Source: Rhodococcus sp. IITR03
Lineage (GTDB): Bacteria; Actinomycetota; Actinomycetes; Mycobacteriales; Mycobacteriaceae
DNA: 10,069 nt
Assembly (NCBI GenBank): GCA_001017865.1
Contig: LATQ01000360.1
Span: forward strand, 1-10,069
Reading direction: 5' to 3'
Of the stretch, positions 1 through 7,697 are shown piece by piece. Below the pieces are notes generated by a model. The model did no database searches, was not told the DNA's origin, and worked only from the letters and a program-made list of their open reading frames with translations. The translations under genes and the position numbers were made by a program. Within the stretch, counting starts at the first letter, position 1. Each line of letters starts with the position of its first letter.

Positions 1-1011
1 CCCTCCGTCCCCAGCAGTTCAGCCCCGCGGCCGGACGGACGCGGGACCGCGAGCCCGCCGGCCGGATGCGATGTATCCGCCGCCGAACAACGTCGTGATC
101 GACGGCGCCGGTTTCCGCACGGCGGGTAGCGCGAAGAACATCGACGGTGTCGGAGTGAACGCGCGGTAACCGTCGAACAGGGTGGGAACGTACAGTCCCG
201 ATCCCGCCGTGGCCTCGGTGACGACCCGGTCGGCGGTGGTCACCTCGAGCGACCCGGTGCCGCCGCCGTTGACCAGTTCGAGTTCGCCCACGATCGTTCG
301 GACCGCGTCGACCACGGCGCGTCGGCGTGAGGCGAGCTCCCGCGCCGACAGACCCTTGACGAGCTGGACCGGCAGCGACGAGTCGGGCAGACCCGCGATC
401 TGGGCCTCGTAGAACATCACGCCGACGACGTCGAACCCGGCGTCCTCGGCGCGACGGGCCAGCTCGGCCGCGCTCGCGGGGGTGCGTATCGGCGAACGCC
501 GCACCCCGAGGTGGACCGGACCCACCCGCAGCGACGCATCGATGTCCAGGCAGACTCGTGGCCGGAAGCCGTTCTCCCCACAGCATCGCGGGCTACCTCG
601 CGGGTGATGCGGAGGTGCTCCGCCGAATCGATCATGAGCGTGATCGCCTGTGCCGCTTCGGGCGACGCCGCGAGACGCCCGAGCGCCGTCCGGTCGACCG
701 TCGGATATCCCATCAGGATGTCGCGGGCGCCGTGCTCGACGAGCCACAGGCCTCGCGCAGCGAGTACGCCATGATGCCGCGAAAACCGCCGCGAGCGGTC
801 AGTTCCGGGCCCAGGACCTCGGACAGGACGGCGCGGCAGCGCACCGATTTGCTCGCGACCCGTACGGGCACACCGTTCGCGCGGCGGATCAGGTCGTCGG
901 CGTTGCGTCGCAGGTGGGCAGGTCGACGGCAGCGAACGGCGGGTCGAGGTCGGCCGTCGCCGCCTGCACCCGATCGAGGGCATCGTCGTGAGCGGAAGCA
1001 GCACGGAGCAC
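1..1011 (-). CDS. D-threonine aldolase / amino-acid deaminase-like PLP enzyme (partial, frameshifted)
   Basis: Fold-type III PLP enzyme with an alanine-racemase-like N-terminal barrel, of the group annotated as D-threonine aldolase, D-serine dehydratase-like or amino acid deaminase/aldolase. Seen: a stretch ending PFAAVDLP near the N-terminus, then VRVASKSVRCR, whose Lys is the expected PLP Schiff-base residue, then YSLREA, LWLVEHGARDILMGYPT, VCLDIDASLRVG and GGGYIASG. The GTG start at 1011 is chosen because GAAGGGA lies 6 bases upstream and the frame leads straight into the conserved N-terminus. The gene is broken by single-base losses near 905, 750 and 577 (a C run), and again near 60, where the frame after YIASG is lost. 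Its C-terminus is outside the window; families of this type are about 400 residues and roughly 335 are present here. It lies 29 bases downstream of the tetR gene and is probably cotranscribed with it. Family is clear; substrate is not decidable from sequence. Confidence 0.85.
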
Positions 1012-1017
1012 GGGCGA

Positions 1018-1024
1018 TCCCTTC
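1018..1024 (-). promoter_or_regulatory. Ribosome binding site fixing the aldolase GTG start
   Basis: GAAGGGA on the minus strand, 6 bases before the GTG at 1011. It decides the start, since no ATG in the correct frame precedes the conserved region. Confidence 0.6.
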
Positions 1025-1040
1025 GAAAGGTCGGGTCGGG

Positions 1041-1685
1041 TCAGGAACGTTCTACGGCACGGGTCGCGATGATGTCGGCGACGACTCCCAGTTCGGCCGT
1101 GGCCGCCTCACCGTCGCGATCGACGAGCCACCGGAGCACGACTCCGTCGAGCACGGACAGCGACAGTCGTGCGAGCGTCCCGGTAGGCAGCGACCATTCG
1201 AGACCGCATCGCTCGGCGCACGTGTCGAGGAACAGCCGAGCCTGCTCGTCCATCAGGCGGTACTGCTCCACGGCGATGTCGCCGCTGGCGGGACTGCCGT
1301 CGGTGCGGTGCCGGAGCGAGTAGGCGGTGATCTCGTAGGTGAGGGTCTGCAACCCCGGCGTGGATTCGATGGCCGACCACATGGCGCGAAGACCGGTGTG
1401 GAGCATCGAGCGGAGACAGTCGACACCGCCGGTCTGCTGCGTGTCCTCGGGCACGTCGAAGGCCGCGTGCATGGCTCCGGCGAGTTCGCCGACGACGGCG
1501 TTCGCCATGGCGACGACGAGGTCTTCCTTGCTGTCGAAACAGTAGTGGACGACACCCAGTGACACCCCGGCCTTCTCGGCGACGGCGCGGACCGTGACAG
1601 CTCCCACTCCCCCGCCTTCCGCCAGTTCCAGTGCCGCAGCCACGAGTTGGGTGCGACGCTCGTCAGCAGGCAACCGATTCGGCAT
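1041..1685 (-). CDS. TetR/AcrR-family transcriptional regulator
   Basis: A complete 214-residue one-component repressor, and one of the few intact genes here. The N-terminal DNA-binding domain is clear: helices from residue 7, then the helix-turn-helix at about 31-50 (TVRAVAEKAGVSLGVVHYCF) followed by SKEDLV, typical of the TetR family. The remainder (about 60-214) is the helical ligand-binding and dimerisation domain, which is not recognisable by ligand. The ATG at 1685 places the helix-turn-helix at the usual distance from the N-terminus; the open frame extends further upstream but that part does not look like TetR protein. It is divergent from the lactone oxidase (start 1761) and upstream of the aldolase-like gene, so it probably controls both through the palindromes in the gap and represses itself. 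The ligand is unknown. Confidence 0.93.
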   Translation of the reverse strand: MPNRLPADERRTQLVAAALELAEGGGVGAVTVRAVAEKAGVSLGVVHYCFDSKEDLVVAMANAVVGELAGAMHAAFDVPEDTQQTGGVDCLRSMLHTGLRAMWSAIESTPGLQTLTYEITAYSLRHRTDGSPASGDIAVEQYRLMDEQARLFLDTCAERCGLEWSLPTGTLARLSLSVLDGVVLRWLVDRDGEAATAELGVVADIIATRAVERS

Positions 1686-1703
1686 GACCTGATGGTAGAG
1701 GTC
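1686..1703. promoter_or_regulatory. Weak inverted repeat next to the tetR start
   Basis: GACCT and AGGTC arms separated by 8 bases, directly adjoining the tetR ATG. The outer arms match the outer five bases of the stronger palindrome at 1728-1749, so it could be a second, autoregulatory half-site pair. Five-base arms are short and may be chance. Confidence 0.3.
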
Positions 1704-1727
1704 GGGAAAGATTCGCGAGCAGGTGTT

Positions 1728-1749
1728 GACCTGGACGCTCGTCCAGGTC
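1728..1749. promoter_or_regulatory. Candidate TetR operator (perfect palindrome)
   Basis: Two perfect 10-base arms, GACCTGGACG and CGTCCAGGTC, are separated by CT. The site sits in the 75-base gap between divergent tetR and the lactone oxidase gene, 11 bases before the oxidase start. Length, symmetry and position match operators of TetR repressors, which normally bind the divergent intergenic region. Binding by this regulator is inferred. Confidence 0.65.
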
Positions 1750-1760
1750 GAAGATGAGGC

Positions 1761-3064
1761 ATGGCCACCTGGCGCAACTGGGCGCGTACCGAGAGCGCGA
1801 CACCCCGCCGTTTCGAGACCCCCGGCGATGTCGACGACCTCGCGCGCGTCGTCGCCCGCGCCTCCGAACAGGACGAACACGTCAAGGCCGTGGGCGCCGG
1901 GCACTCGTTCACCGGCGCGGCCGTCACCGACGGCACACTGATCTCGCTCGACCGGATGTCCGGTCTCGTCGCGGTGGAACCGTCGGCCACCGGCGCGCGT
2001 GTCACCGTTCGGGCGGGGACGCGACTGCGCGATCTGAGCGACCTGCTGTGGGCACAGGGCCTCGCCGTACCGAATCTCGGCGACATCGACGTCCAGTCCG
2101 TCGCCGGCGCGATCTCGACCGGCACCCACGGCACCGGTGCGACCTTCCGCGGACTGGCGGCAGCCGTGGCGGCGCGACGATCGTGCTCGCCGAAGGCGAT
2201 CGTCGACTGCTCCCCCGAGCACGAACCCGACCTGTTCGAGGCCGCCCGGCTCGGAGTCGCGCCCCTCGGCGTGCTCGCCACCGTCACGCTCGACTGTGTC
2301 CCCGCATTCCGCCTGCGCGCGGAGGAAGCACCCTCCTCGCTCCGCACGACACTCGATGCCCTCGACCAATTACGCAGCGGTGTCGACCATTTCGAGTTCT
2401 ACTGGTTCCCGCACACCGACGGAGTGCTCATCAAACGCAACACCCGCCTCCCCGGTGAGACACCGGTGCAGCCGGTCGGGCGGTGCGCACCCTCCTCGAC
2501 GACGAACTGCTCTCCAACGGCGCCTTCGCGCTCTTCCAGCAGGTCGAGACGCGGATTCCCGCCACCATCCCGGCGCTGAACCGGGTCGCGTCACGGGCGT
2601 TGTCCCCGCGCACCTTCATCGACCGCAGCTACCGGGTGTTCGCGTCCATCCGCCGGGTGCGGTTCCGGGAGATGGAGTACGCGCTCCCCGCCGAGCACCT
2701 TCCAGCGGTTCTGCGCGAGATCGATGCGTGGCTGCAGCGTAAGGACGTTCGCGTCGGTTTTCCGGTGGAGGTGCGGTTCGCGCGGGGCGACGACGTGTGG
2801 TTGTCCACGGCCCACGGCCGCGACACCGCCTATGTGGCCGTGCACCAGTACCATCGGCGCGACCACACGGCCTACTTCGACGGTGTCGAGCCGATCCTGC
2901 GTGCCGCGCAGGGCCGCCCGCACTGGGGCAAGCTCCATTCCCTGACCGCGGACGATCTGCGCGAGCTCTACCCTCGGTTCGACGACTTCCTCGCCGTGCG
3001 CGACCGTGTGGATCCGCACCGCACCTTCACGAACCCGTATCTGCGCCGCGTCCTGGGCGAGTGA
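1761..3064 (+). CDS. D-arabinono-1,4-lactone oxidase family FAD enzyme (frameshifted)
   Basis: VAO/PCMH-type flavoenzyme that oxidises aldonolactones (D-arabinono-, L-gulono- or L-galactono-1,4-lactone type). The reconstructed protein is about 434 residues, normal for bacterial members. Seen: N-terminal WRNWARTESATP; FAD domain with VGAGHSF, whose His48 is the usual covalent-flavin position; PNLGDIDVQSVAGAISTGTHG; later VAVHQYHR and PHWGKLHSL, and a C-terminus DPHRTFTNPYLRRVLGE typical of the ALO C-terminal domain. The ATG at 1761 matches the family N-terminus; the GAGG before it is only 1 base away, so the RBS is atypical. One base is lost near 2482, moving the frame after VQPVGR into VRTLLDDELL. 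A short stretch at about 2170-2202 also reads better in another frame (GATIVLAEG), implying compensating indels. It is divergent from tetR and ends 27 bases from the convergent deaminase. Electron acceptor (oxygen or cytochrome) and exact substrate are not visible. Confidence 0.9.
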
Positions 3065-3091
3065 CGCCCGGGCAGACTCACCTGGACGGAC

Positions 3092-4023
3092 TCAGAGGAA
3101 GGCGGCATCCCACGAATTGCGCCGGAGCACATCCCGCTCGGCGTCGGTGAGACCCAGCTGATCCTTCAGCCCTGCGAGGTTGTCGTCGACGTAACCACCG
3201 AAATAGGCGGGATCGTCCGAGTGCACGCTCACCGACAGGCCCGCCTCGAGCATGCGGCGCAGCGGATGGTCGGCGAGCGTATCCACCACGCGGAGGCGGA
3301 CATTCGAGAACGGGCAGACGGTGAGCGGAATACTCTCGTCGACCAGGCGCGCGACAAGTTCGGGATCCTCGAGCGAGCGGATGCCGTGGTCGATGCGCTC
3401 GGCGCCGAGGAGGTCGAGCGCCTGCCAGACGTATTCCGGAGGTCCCTCCTCCCCCCGCGTGCGCCGTGATGTGCAGCCCTTCGGCCCGCGCCCGTGCGAA
3501 GACGTCCTCGAACAGCGACGGCGGGTGGCCGACCTCCGCCGAGTCCAGGCCGAGGGCGATGATCGGCGCGCCGAGGCGCAGCAGTTCGCCGAACACCTCG
3601 TGGGCTTCGGGCACGGGGCGATCGCGCACGATCGACGCGATCATCGCCGCATCGACCCCGAACTCCCGGTGTGCACCGCGACCGCGTCGGAAAGCCCGGC
3701 CACGACCTCGGGCAGCGGAACACCGCGCGAGGTGTGGGCCTGCGGATCGAAGAAGAACTCCGCGCGGGTGACGCCCGCCCTCGCCGCACGAGCGAAATAG
3801 GCGCGGGCGAGGTCGGCGAAGTCCTGCGCGGTGCGCAGAACCTCCATGTTCGCGTAGTACAGGTCGAGGAACGACTGCAGATCGGTGAATTGGTAGCGGC
3901 TGCGCAGATCGTCGAGATCGCGATAGGGCAGCTCGATGCGGTTCCGCTCGGCGAGGGCGAGGATCAGTTCGGGTTCGAGCGTGCCTCGATGTGCACGTGC
4001 AGTTCTGCGAATCCGTCGGTCAC
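3092..4023 (-). CDS. Adenosine deaminase family, probably the adenine deaminase (Aah1-like) subtype (frameshifted)
   Basis: Zinc-dependent amidohydrolase of purine salvage that hydrolyses adenosine to inosine or adenine to hypoxanthine. All metal and catalytic motifs are present after reconstruction: HVHIEG (zinc His pair), HITAHAGEEG (zinc His and proton-donor Glu), ERIDHGIRS, and SVHSDDPAYFGGY (Asp pair). The segments FFDPQAHTSRGV and DDPAYFGGY resemble the adenine-deaminase branch more than classical Add; this is from family knowledge. The GTG start at 4023 has GAGGA 4 bases upstream and gives TDGFAELHVHIEG. The frame is broken by a lost G in IEGTLEP near 3984, an indel near 3669 before REFGVDAAMIAS, and an extra C on the plus strand in the six-C run at 3451-3456 (HAGEEG). 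The length of about 311 residues is normal to slightly short. It is the last gene of the minus-strand series. Confidence 0.9.
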
Positions 4024-4066
4024 CTGATCCTCGCCATCTGTCGTTCCTTCGCCCTCGAGTGTCCGG

Positions 4067-4135
4067 CCGGTCAGCGGCCCTTCCGCACCGGAGCTCAGCG
4101 CCCCTTCCACACCGGAGCTCAGCGACCCTTCCACA
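4067..4135 (-). repeat. 24-base tandem repeat copying the hydratase C-terminal codons and stop
   Basis: Two 24-base units (4088-4111 and 4112-4135) differ at one base, and a third, 21-base diverged unit lies at 4067-4087. On the minus strand each unit encodes a variant of PVWKGR followed by TGA. The three TGA codons start at 4121, 4097 and 4073, exactly 24 bases apart and in the same frame. The first is the real stop of the enoyl-CoA hydratase; the other two lie in the gap before the deaminase. A five-base-stem inverted repeat (GGCCG/CGGCC, 4065-4079) overlaps the last unit. Confidence 0.85.
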
Positions 4136-4878
4136 CAGGAGGCCGCTTCTCGGCGAAGGCGGTGGCGCCTTCACGCGCGTCCTCCGAGGTGAACACGGGT
4201 GCCATGATCTCCATCTGCTTCGCGAACGCCTCCTCGCTCGACCAGTCGGCCGAGCGGACGATGATCTCCTTGGTCGCCGCCACGGCGAGCGGTCCGTTCG
4301 CCGTGATGCGCTCGGCCAGTTCGAATGCACCCTCGAGTGCCCCACCGGGTTCGGTGAGGCGATTGACGAAACCGTATCCGTAGCCTTCCTCGGCGGTGAA
4401 CGCGTCCCCGGTGAGAGCGAGTTCGAGGGCCTTCTGGTAGGGGATGCGCGACGGCAGGCGCAGCAGGCCACCGCCACCGGCGACGAGGCCGCGCTTGACC
4501 TCCGGAATGCCGAACTTCGCGTCCTTCGCGGCGACGACGAGATCGGTGGCCAGGACGAGTTCGGTTCCGCCGGCGAGGGCGAATCCTTCGACGGCGGAGA
4601 TGAGCGGCTTGCGCGGCGGCGCCTCCGTGAAGCCGAGACCCTTACCGGGCACGACCACGTTCTCGCCGGCGACGACGCCTTGAGGTCCATGCCCGCGCAG
4701 AAGTTGCCGCCGGCGCGGTGAGCACACCGACCGACAGGGAGTCGTCGCTGTCGAGCTGGTCGACCGCCTCGGCGAGCGCGTGGCTCACGGCGGCGTTGAC
4801 GGCGTTGCGTGCCTCGGGCCGGTTGATGGTGATGACGAGAACGCGATCGCGTCGTTCGAGCAGGACTACGTCGGACAT
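4119..4878 (-). CDS. Enoyl-CoA hydratase/isomerase (crotonase) family protein (frameshifted)
   Basis: Crotonase-fold enzyme, probably hydrating 2-enoyl-CoA to 3-hydroxyacyl-CoA; about 253 residues, the usual size. Seen: VLVITINRPEARNAVN at the N-terminus; the oxyanion-hole segment GGNFCAGMDLKA; ISAVEGFALAGGTELVLATD, with a Glu at the position of catalytic Glu144 of rat crotonase; and KFGIPEVKRGLVAGGGG, with the second catalytic Glu (Glu164 position). Both acids are therefore present, favouring true hydratase activity. It ends EKRPPVWKGR. The ATG at 4878 is preferred over the GTG at 4884 because GGAGAGG lies about 7 bases upstream of the ATG. A lost G near 4716 (in LTGAGG) and a lost T near 4676 (after DLKA) split it into three frames. 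It follows the ligase-like gene by 78 bases, a pairing expected of acyl-CoA metabolism. The exact acyl substrate is unknown. Confidence 0.92.
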
Positions 4879-4956
4879 GGACACACCTCTCCACTACGGA
4901 AAATGCCGGTTCATCCGGTTACAGGCTGTATACCCGACGAGAACCTGTTGCAGGGT

Positions 4957-6014
4957 TCACGACACCCGGACGGCGATCTGCTCGACGAAGCCTCGTCGTC
5001 GATGCGCACTTGATCGCCTGTGCGGAACCAGCCGTCGTCCGTGAATGTCTCGTCCGAGGCGCACGGATCGCGCCAGTAGCGGCGGGCCACGCTCGGTCCG
5101 CGACAGAGCAGTTCGCCCATGCCGTGCTCGGCATCGGGCCCGAGCAGCGCGACCTCGATCCCTCCGAACGGCACGCCGACACTGCGGGGATGGCGGGAGC
5201 GGTGTTCCGAGGGCAGCAGCAGACCGATCCCGCCCGTCTCGGCGACACCCCATCCCCGCACGAAGCGCGAGGCGGGGAAGGCGGCGCGGAGATGACGCCA
5301 CGGTGCGCGGATCACGCGGGATCCCGAGACCACGACGGTCCCTCCGAAGGCGAGCGTGGGCAGCAACTGGACGCTGCATCCGACCGCCGTGGACAGCGGC
5401 GCCGTCAGCACGGTCCGCACGCCGTCGCCGACGAGATCCATCGCGTGGGCGACGGCCTCGATCGTCGACAGCACGTTGGTGTTGGTCAGTTCGACGCCGC
5501 GCAGCCCACCACCGGCGACGCGCACGTAGTAGAGGACCGCGAGTTCGTCCGGTGACGCACCTCCGTCGAGGAAGGCGACGCCGTCGGGCAGGTCGGAGTC
5601 CAGGGTGAGTACCGCACCGCTGTGGACCTCGATCTCCGCCGCTTCCTCGGGGCTGCAGCTCGGGTCGGGGAGCACCGGGACGCCCCCGGCAAGGACCACG
5701 CCGAGGAACCCGATCAACCAGCGGACCCCGTTCGGCTGACAGATGACCACCCGATCGGCGGGGCCGACTCCCTGATCGAGGAGACCACCGGCGACGCGGG
5801 CGGCGGCGGCCCACAGTTCGCGGTAGGCGAGTGTGCGGCCGCACCGGTCGACGACCGCGACGCGGTTCGCGAAACGCAGCGCACTCCGGTCGAGCAGCTC
5901 GGCGAGGCACGGCTCCAGGCAGTCGTACTGGAGGATGCCGCTGTCGCGGCGAGTGACCCGATCGTCCCGGAGCCACCGACTCCCTGCAGGAATTTCCACT
6001 ACGGCCACCGACAT
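4957..6014 (-). CDS. Compact, degenerate AMP-binding (acyl-CoA ligase-like) protein
   Basis: Related to the ANL superfamily of adenylating enzymes. Seen: N-terminal half with ANRVAVVDRCGRTLAYRELW and QGVGPADRVVICQPNGV; A5-like GWGVAETGG at about 254-262; GELLCRGPSVARRYW and GWFRTGD at about 299-334. Deviations are strong. The phosphate-binding loop, normally SGTTGxPKG, reads VRVAGGGLRG at 164-173, with no Ser/Thr-rich stretch and no Lys. The distance from loop to A5 is only about 80 residues, some 50-60 fewer than usual. The protein ends about 18 residues after the GWFRTGD motif, so the C-terminal subdomain with the catalytic Lys is missing. A base is lost near 4991; correcting it gives EGFVEQIAVRVS and a stop at 4957, while the uncorrected frame runs to 4911 with unrelated residues. 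The ATG at 6014 has GGGAGGT ideally placed. It may be a non-catalytic relative or a deletion remnant. Confidence 0.75.
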
Positions 6015-6043
6015 GCCACCTCCCGCCCGGCGTGCGTGCCTGC

Positions 6044-6049
6044 ACTATA
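6044..6049 (-). promoter_or_regulatory. Candidate -10 element of the ligase-like gene
   Basis: TATAGT on the minus strand, 29 bases before the ATG at 6014, placing a likely transcription start about 23 bases before the ATG. It stands out as AT-rich in a GC-rich context. No clear -35 hexamer is visible. Confidence 0.4.
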
Positions 6050-6058
6050 TGGCGCGGA

Positions 6059-6072
6059 TCACAGCCATGTGA
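6059..6072. promoter_or_regulatory. Inverted repeat TCACAGCCATGTGA upstream of the ligase-like gene
   Basis: Five-base arms TCACA and TGTGA with a 4-base spacer, lying about 10 bases upstream of the candidate -10, where a regulator would overlap the -35 region. The arm order is the reverse of the CRP consensus (TGTGA-N6-TCACA), so it is not a standard CRP site. Confidence 0.35.
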
Positions 6073-6131
6073 GGAAACGGCGGGTCACGGACAACCGGAA
6101 AGGTGCCACAGGGTGGTCGTCGGAACGTCCG

Positions 6132-7660
6132 TCAGGCGCTCGCTGCCGCCGAACGCTCTTCGGCGGCGCGCTGCTCCTTCTGGCTTGCGGGACGGTCGGA
6201 GGCGAGTACGGCCACGAGCCGATGAGCAGGATGCCTGCGGGCAGCCACAACGATTCGGCCATCGCCGCGGCGAACGGTTCGCGTAGGGCTCCGGCAGGAC
6301 CGCGCCGGACGTTTCCATCTCCGCCGCACCTCCTCCCCCGCCGACACCGTTGGCACTCAACCGCGCCGCCATGATCGCGCCGAGAGCGGCACTGCCCATC
6401 ACCGCGCCCACCTGACGCGTCGTGTTGTACACACCGGAACCCGCCCCGGCCCGGCTCGGTGCGAGACCGTTCGTCGCGGTGGCGGAGAGCGGCGACCAGA
6501 TACCCGCGTTCGCTACTCCGATCAGGCGATCGGCAGCAGCAACTGCCAGATCTCCGCGTCGGGAGTCATCACCAGCGCGAGCCAACCCAGCCCGATCGTG
6601 AGCAGCGAGAAGCCGGTGCCGGCGATCAGCCGCGGATGACCCGGTCGACGAGCCTGCCCACGAGCGGCGCGAGCACACCGCTGAAGACCGCCATCGGCAC
6701 CATGAGCATCGCGGCGCCGGTCGGGCTCAGACCGCGCACCGACTGGGCGTAGAACATGATCGGCAGCATGACGCCGGTGATGGCGAATCCCATCGTCGCG
6801 ATGCCGATGTTCGCCAGCCCGAAGTTGCGGTCCCGGAACAGCGACAACGGTACGAGCGGTTCACCGCGGTTGCGCGACTGCTGGGCGACGAACACGACGA
6901 GCAACACGATGCCCAGTCCGATCAGCGCCCACACGCGGGCGGTCCACTCGAACGAGTTGCCCTCCTGGATCCCGAACACGAGACAGAACAGGCCGGCACC
7001 GCTGAGCAGCATGCCGAGCACGTCGAACCGGTGCGGGCTCGTGGGCAGCACCGGCACGTACCGCACGGCGAGCGCGAACCCGACGATCCCGACGGGCACG
7101 TTCACGAAGAAGATCCACTCCCAGCCCAGTCCGTCGACCAGGACACCGCCGGCGAGCGGCCCGACGAGTGTCGCGACCCCGGCCACGGCGCCCCACAGGC
7201 CCATCGCGGTCCCGCGCCGCTCACGCGGGAAGATCCGCGTCACCACGGCCATGGTCTGCGGCGACATGAGCGCCGCGCCGAACCCCTGGAACACGCGGGC
7301 GACGATGAGCATCTCGATCGTCGACGAGAAACCGCACCACAACGATGCGATCGTGAACAGCACCAGCCCGCAGAGGTAGACCCGGCGCTGACCGAAGCGG
7401 TCACCGAGGCGACCCGTCACGAGCAGCGGCACCGCATAGGCGAGCAGATATGCGCTCGTGACCCACACGACTGCAGCGATGTCGGCTCCGAAGGTCCGCA
7501 TGATCGCCGGGTTGGCGACGGCGACGATCGTGCTGTCCACCAGGATCATGAAGAAGCCCAGGCACAGGGCGCCCAACGCCGCCCATCGGGCACCGTCGGA
7601 CATCTCCACCGCCACATCGGACCCGCGTTCGCGCGTGCCCACCTCGCTGTCGTCGCTCAC
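6132..7660 (-). CDS. MFS transporter, DHA2 (EmrB/QacA-type) drug exporter (frameshifted)
   Basis: Inner-membrane proton-driven multidrug exporter of the 14-helix DHA2 branch; about 510 residues when reconstructed, the normal size. Seen: [18 protein letters not shown] at 36-53 (DHA2 motif D1), motif [12 protein letters not shown] at 83-93, [14 protein letters not shown] at 122-135 (motif B), [18 protein letters not shown] at 167-184 (motif C), then further hydrophobic helices to the C-terminus, which ends [17 protein letters not shown]. The GTG at 7660 has GGAGAGG 5 bases upstream. Single-base losses near 6638 (RVHPRLIAG), 6525 ([12 protein letters not shown]), 6273 (ANRFAAAM) and 6218 (LLIGLVAVLA) break the last third, while the first 340 residues are intact. 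It is divergent from the GNAT-like gene. The substrate is unknown; no dedicated regulator adjoins it. Confidence 0.93.
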
Positions 7661-7685
7661 CGGACCTCTCCCCTCGTCGGCGGTC

Positions 7686-7692
7686 TACGGTA
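7686..7692. promoter_or_regulatory. Overlapping divergent -10 candidates
   Basis: TACGGT on the plus strand (7686-7691) fits TANNNT, 6 bases before the GTG at 7698, suggesting a leaderless transcript for the GNAT-like gene, which lacks a visible ribosome binding site. TACCGT on the minus strand (7687-7692) fits the same consensus toward the exporter. If both are real, the two promoters exclude each other. Confidence 0.3.
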
Positions 7693-7697
7693 GCGGG

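Noticed and set aside
558..1562. Long plus-strand open frame of 334 codons
   Set aside because: It lies opposite the aldolase-like and tetR genes, has low-complexity Arg/Gly/Pro-rich content and no family motif; GC-rich codon bias leaves antisense frames open.
1686..2369. N-terminal extension of the TetR protein over the divergent gene
   Set aside because: The extra residues are antisense to the lactone oxidase and the helix-turn-helix would be displaced far from the N-terminus; the start at 1685 fits the family.
3641..4894. Minus-strand open frame of 417 codons spanning hydratase and deaminase
   Set aside because: Only its last part (from about 4000) is real deaminase protein; the rest is an out-of-frame reading of the hydratase.
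4911..4990. C-terminal tail of the ligase-like protein ending at 4911
   Set aside because: The residues after DDE are Ser/Arg-rich and unlike any ligase; restoring one base gives EGFVEQIAVRVS, which fits the family.
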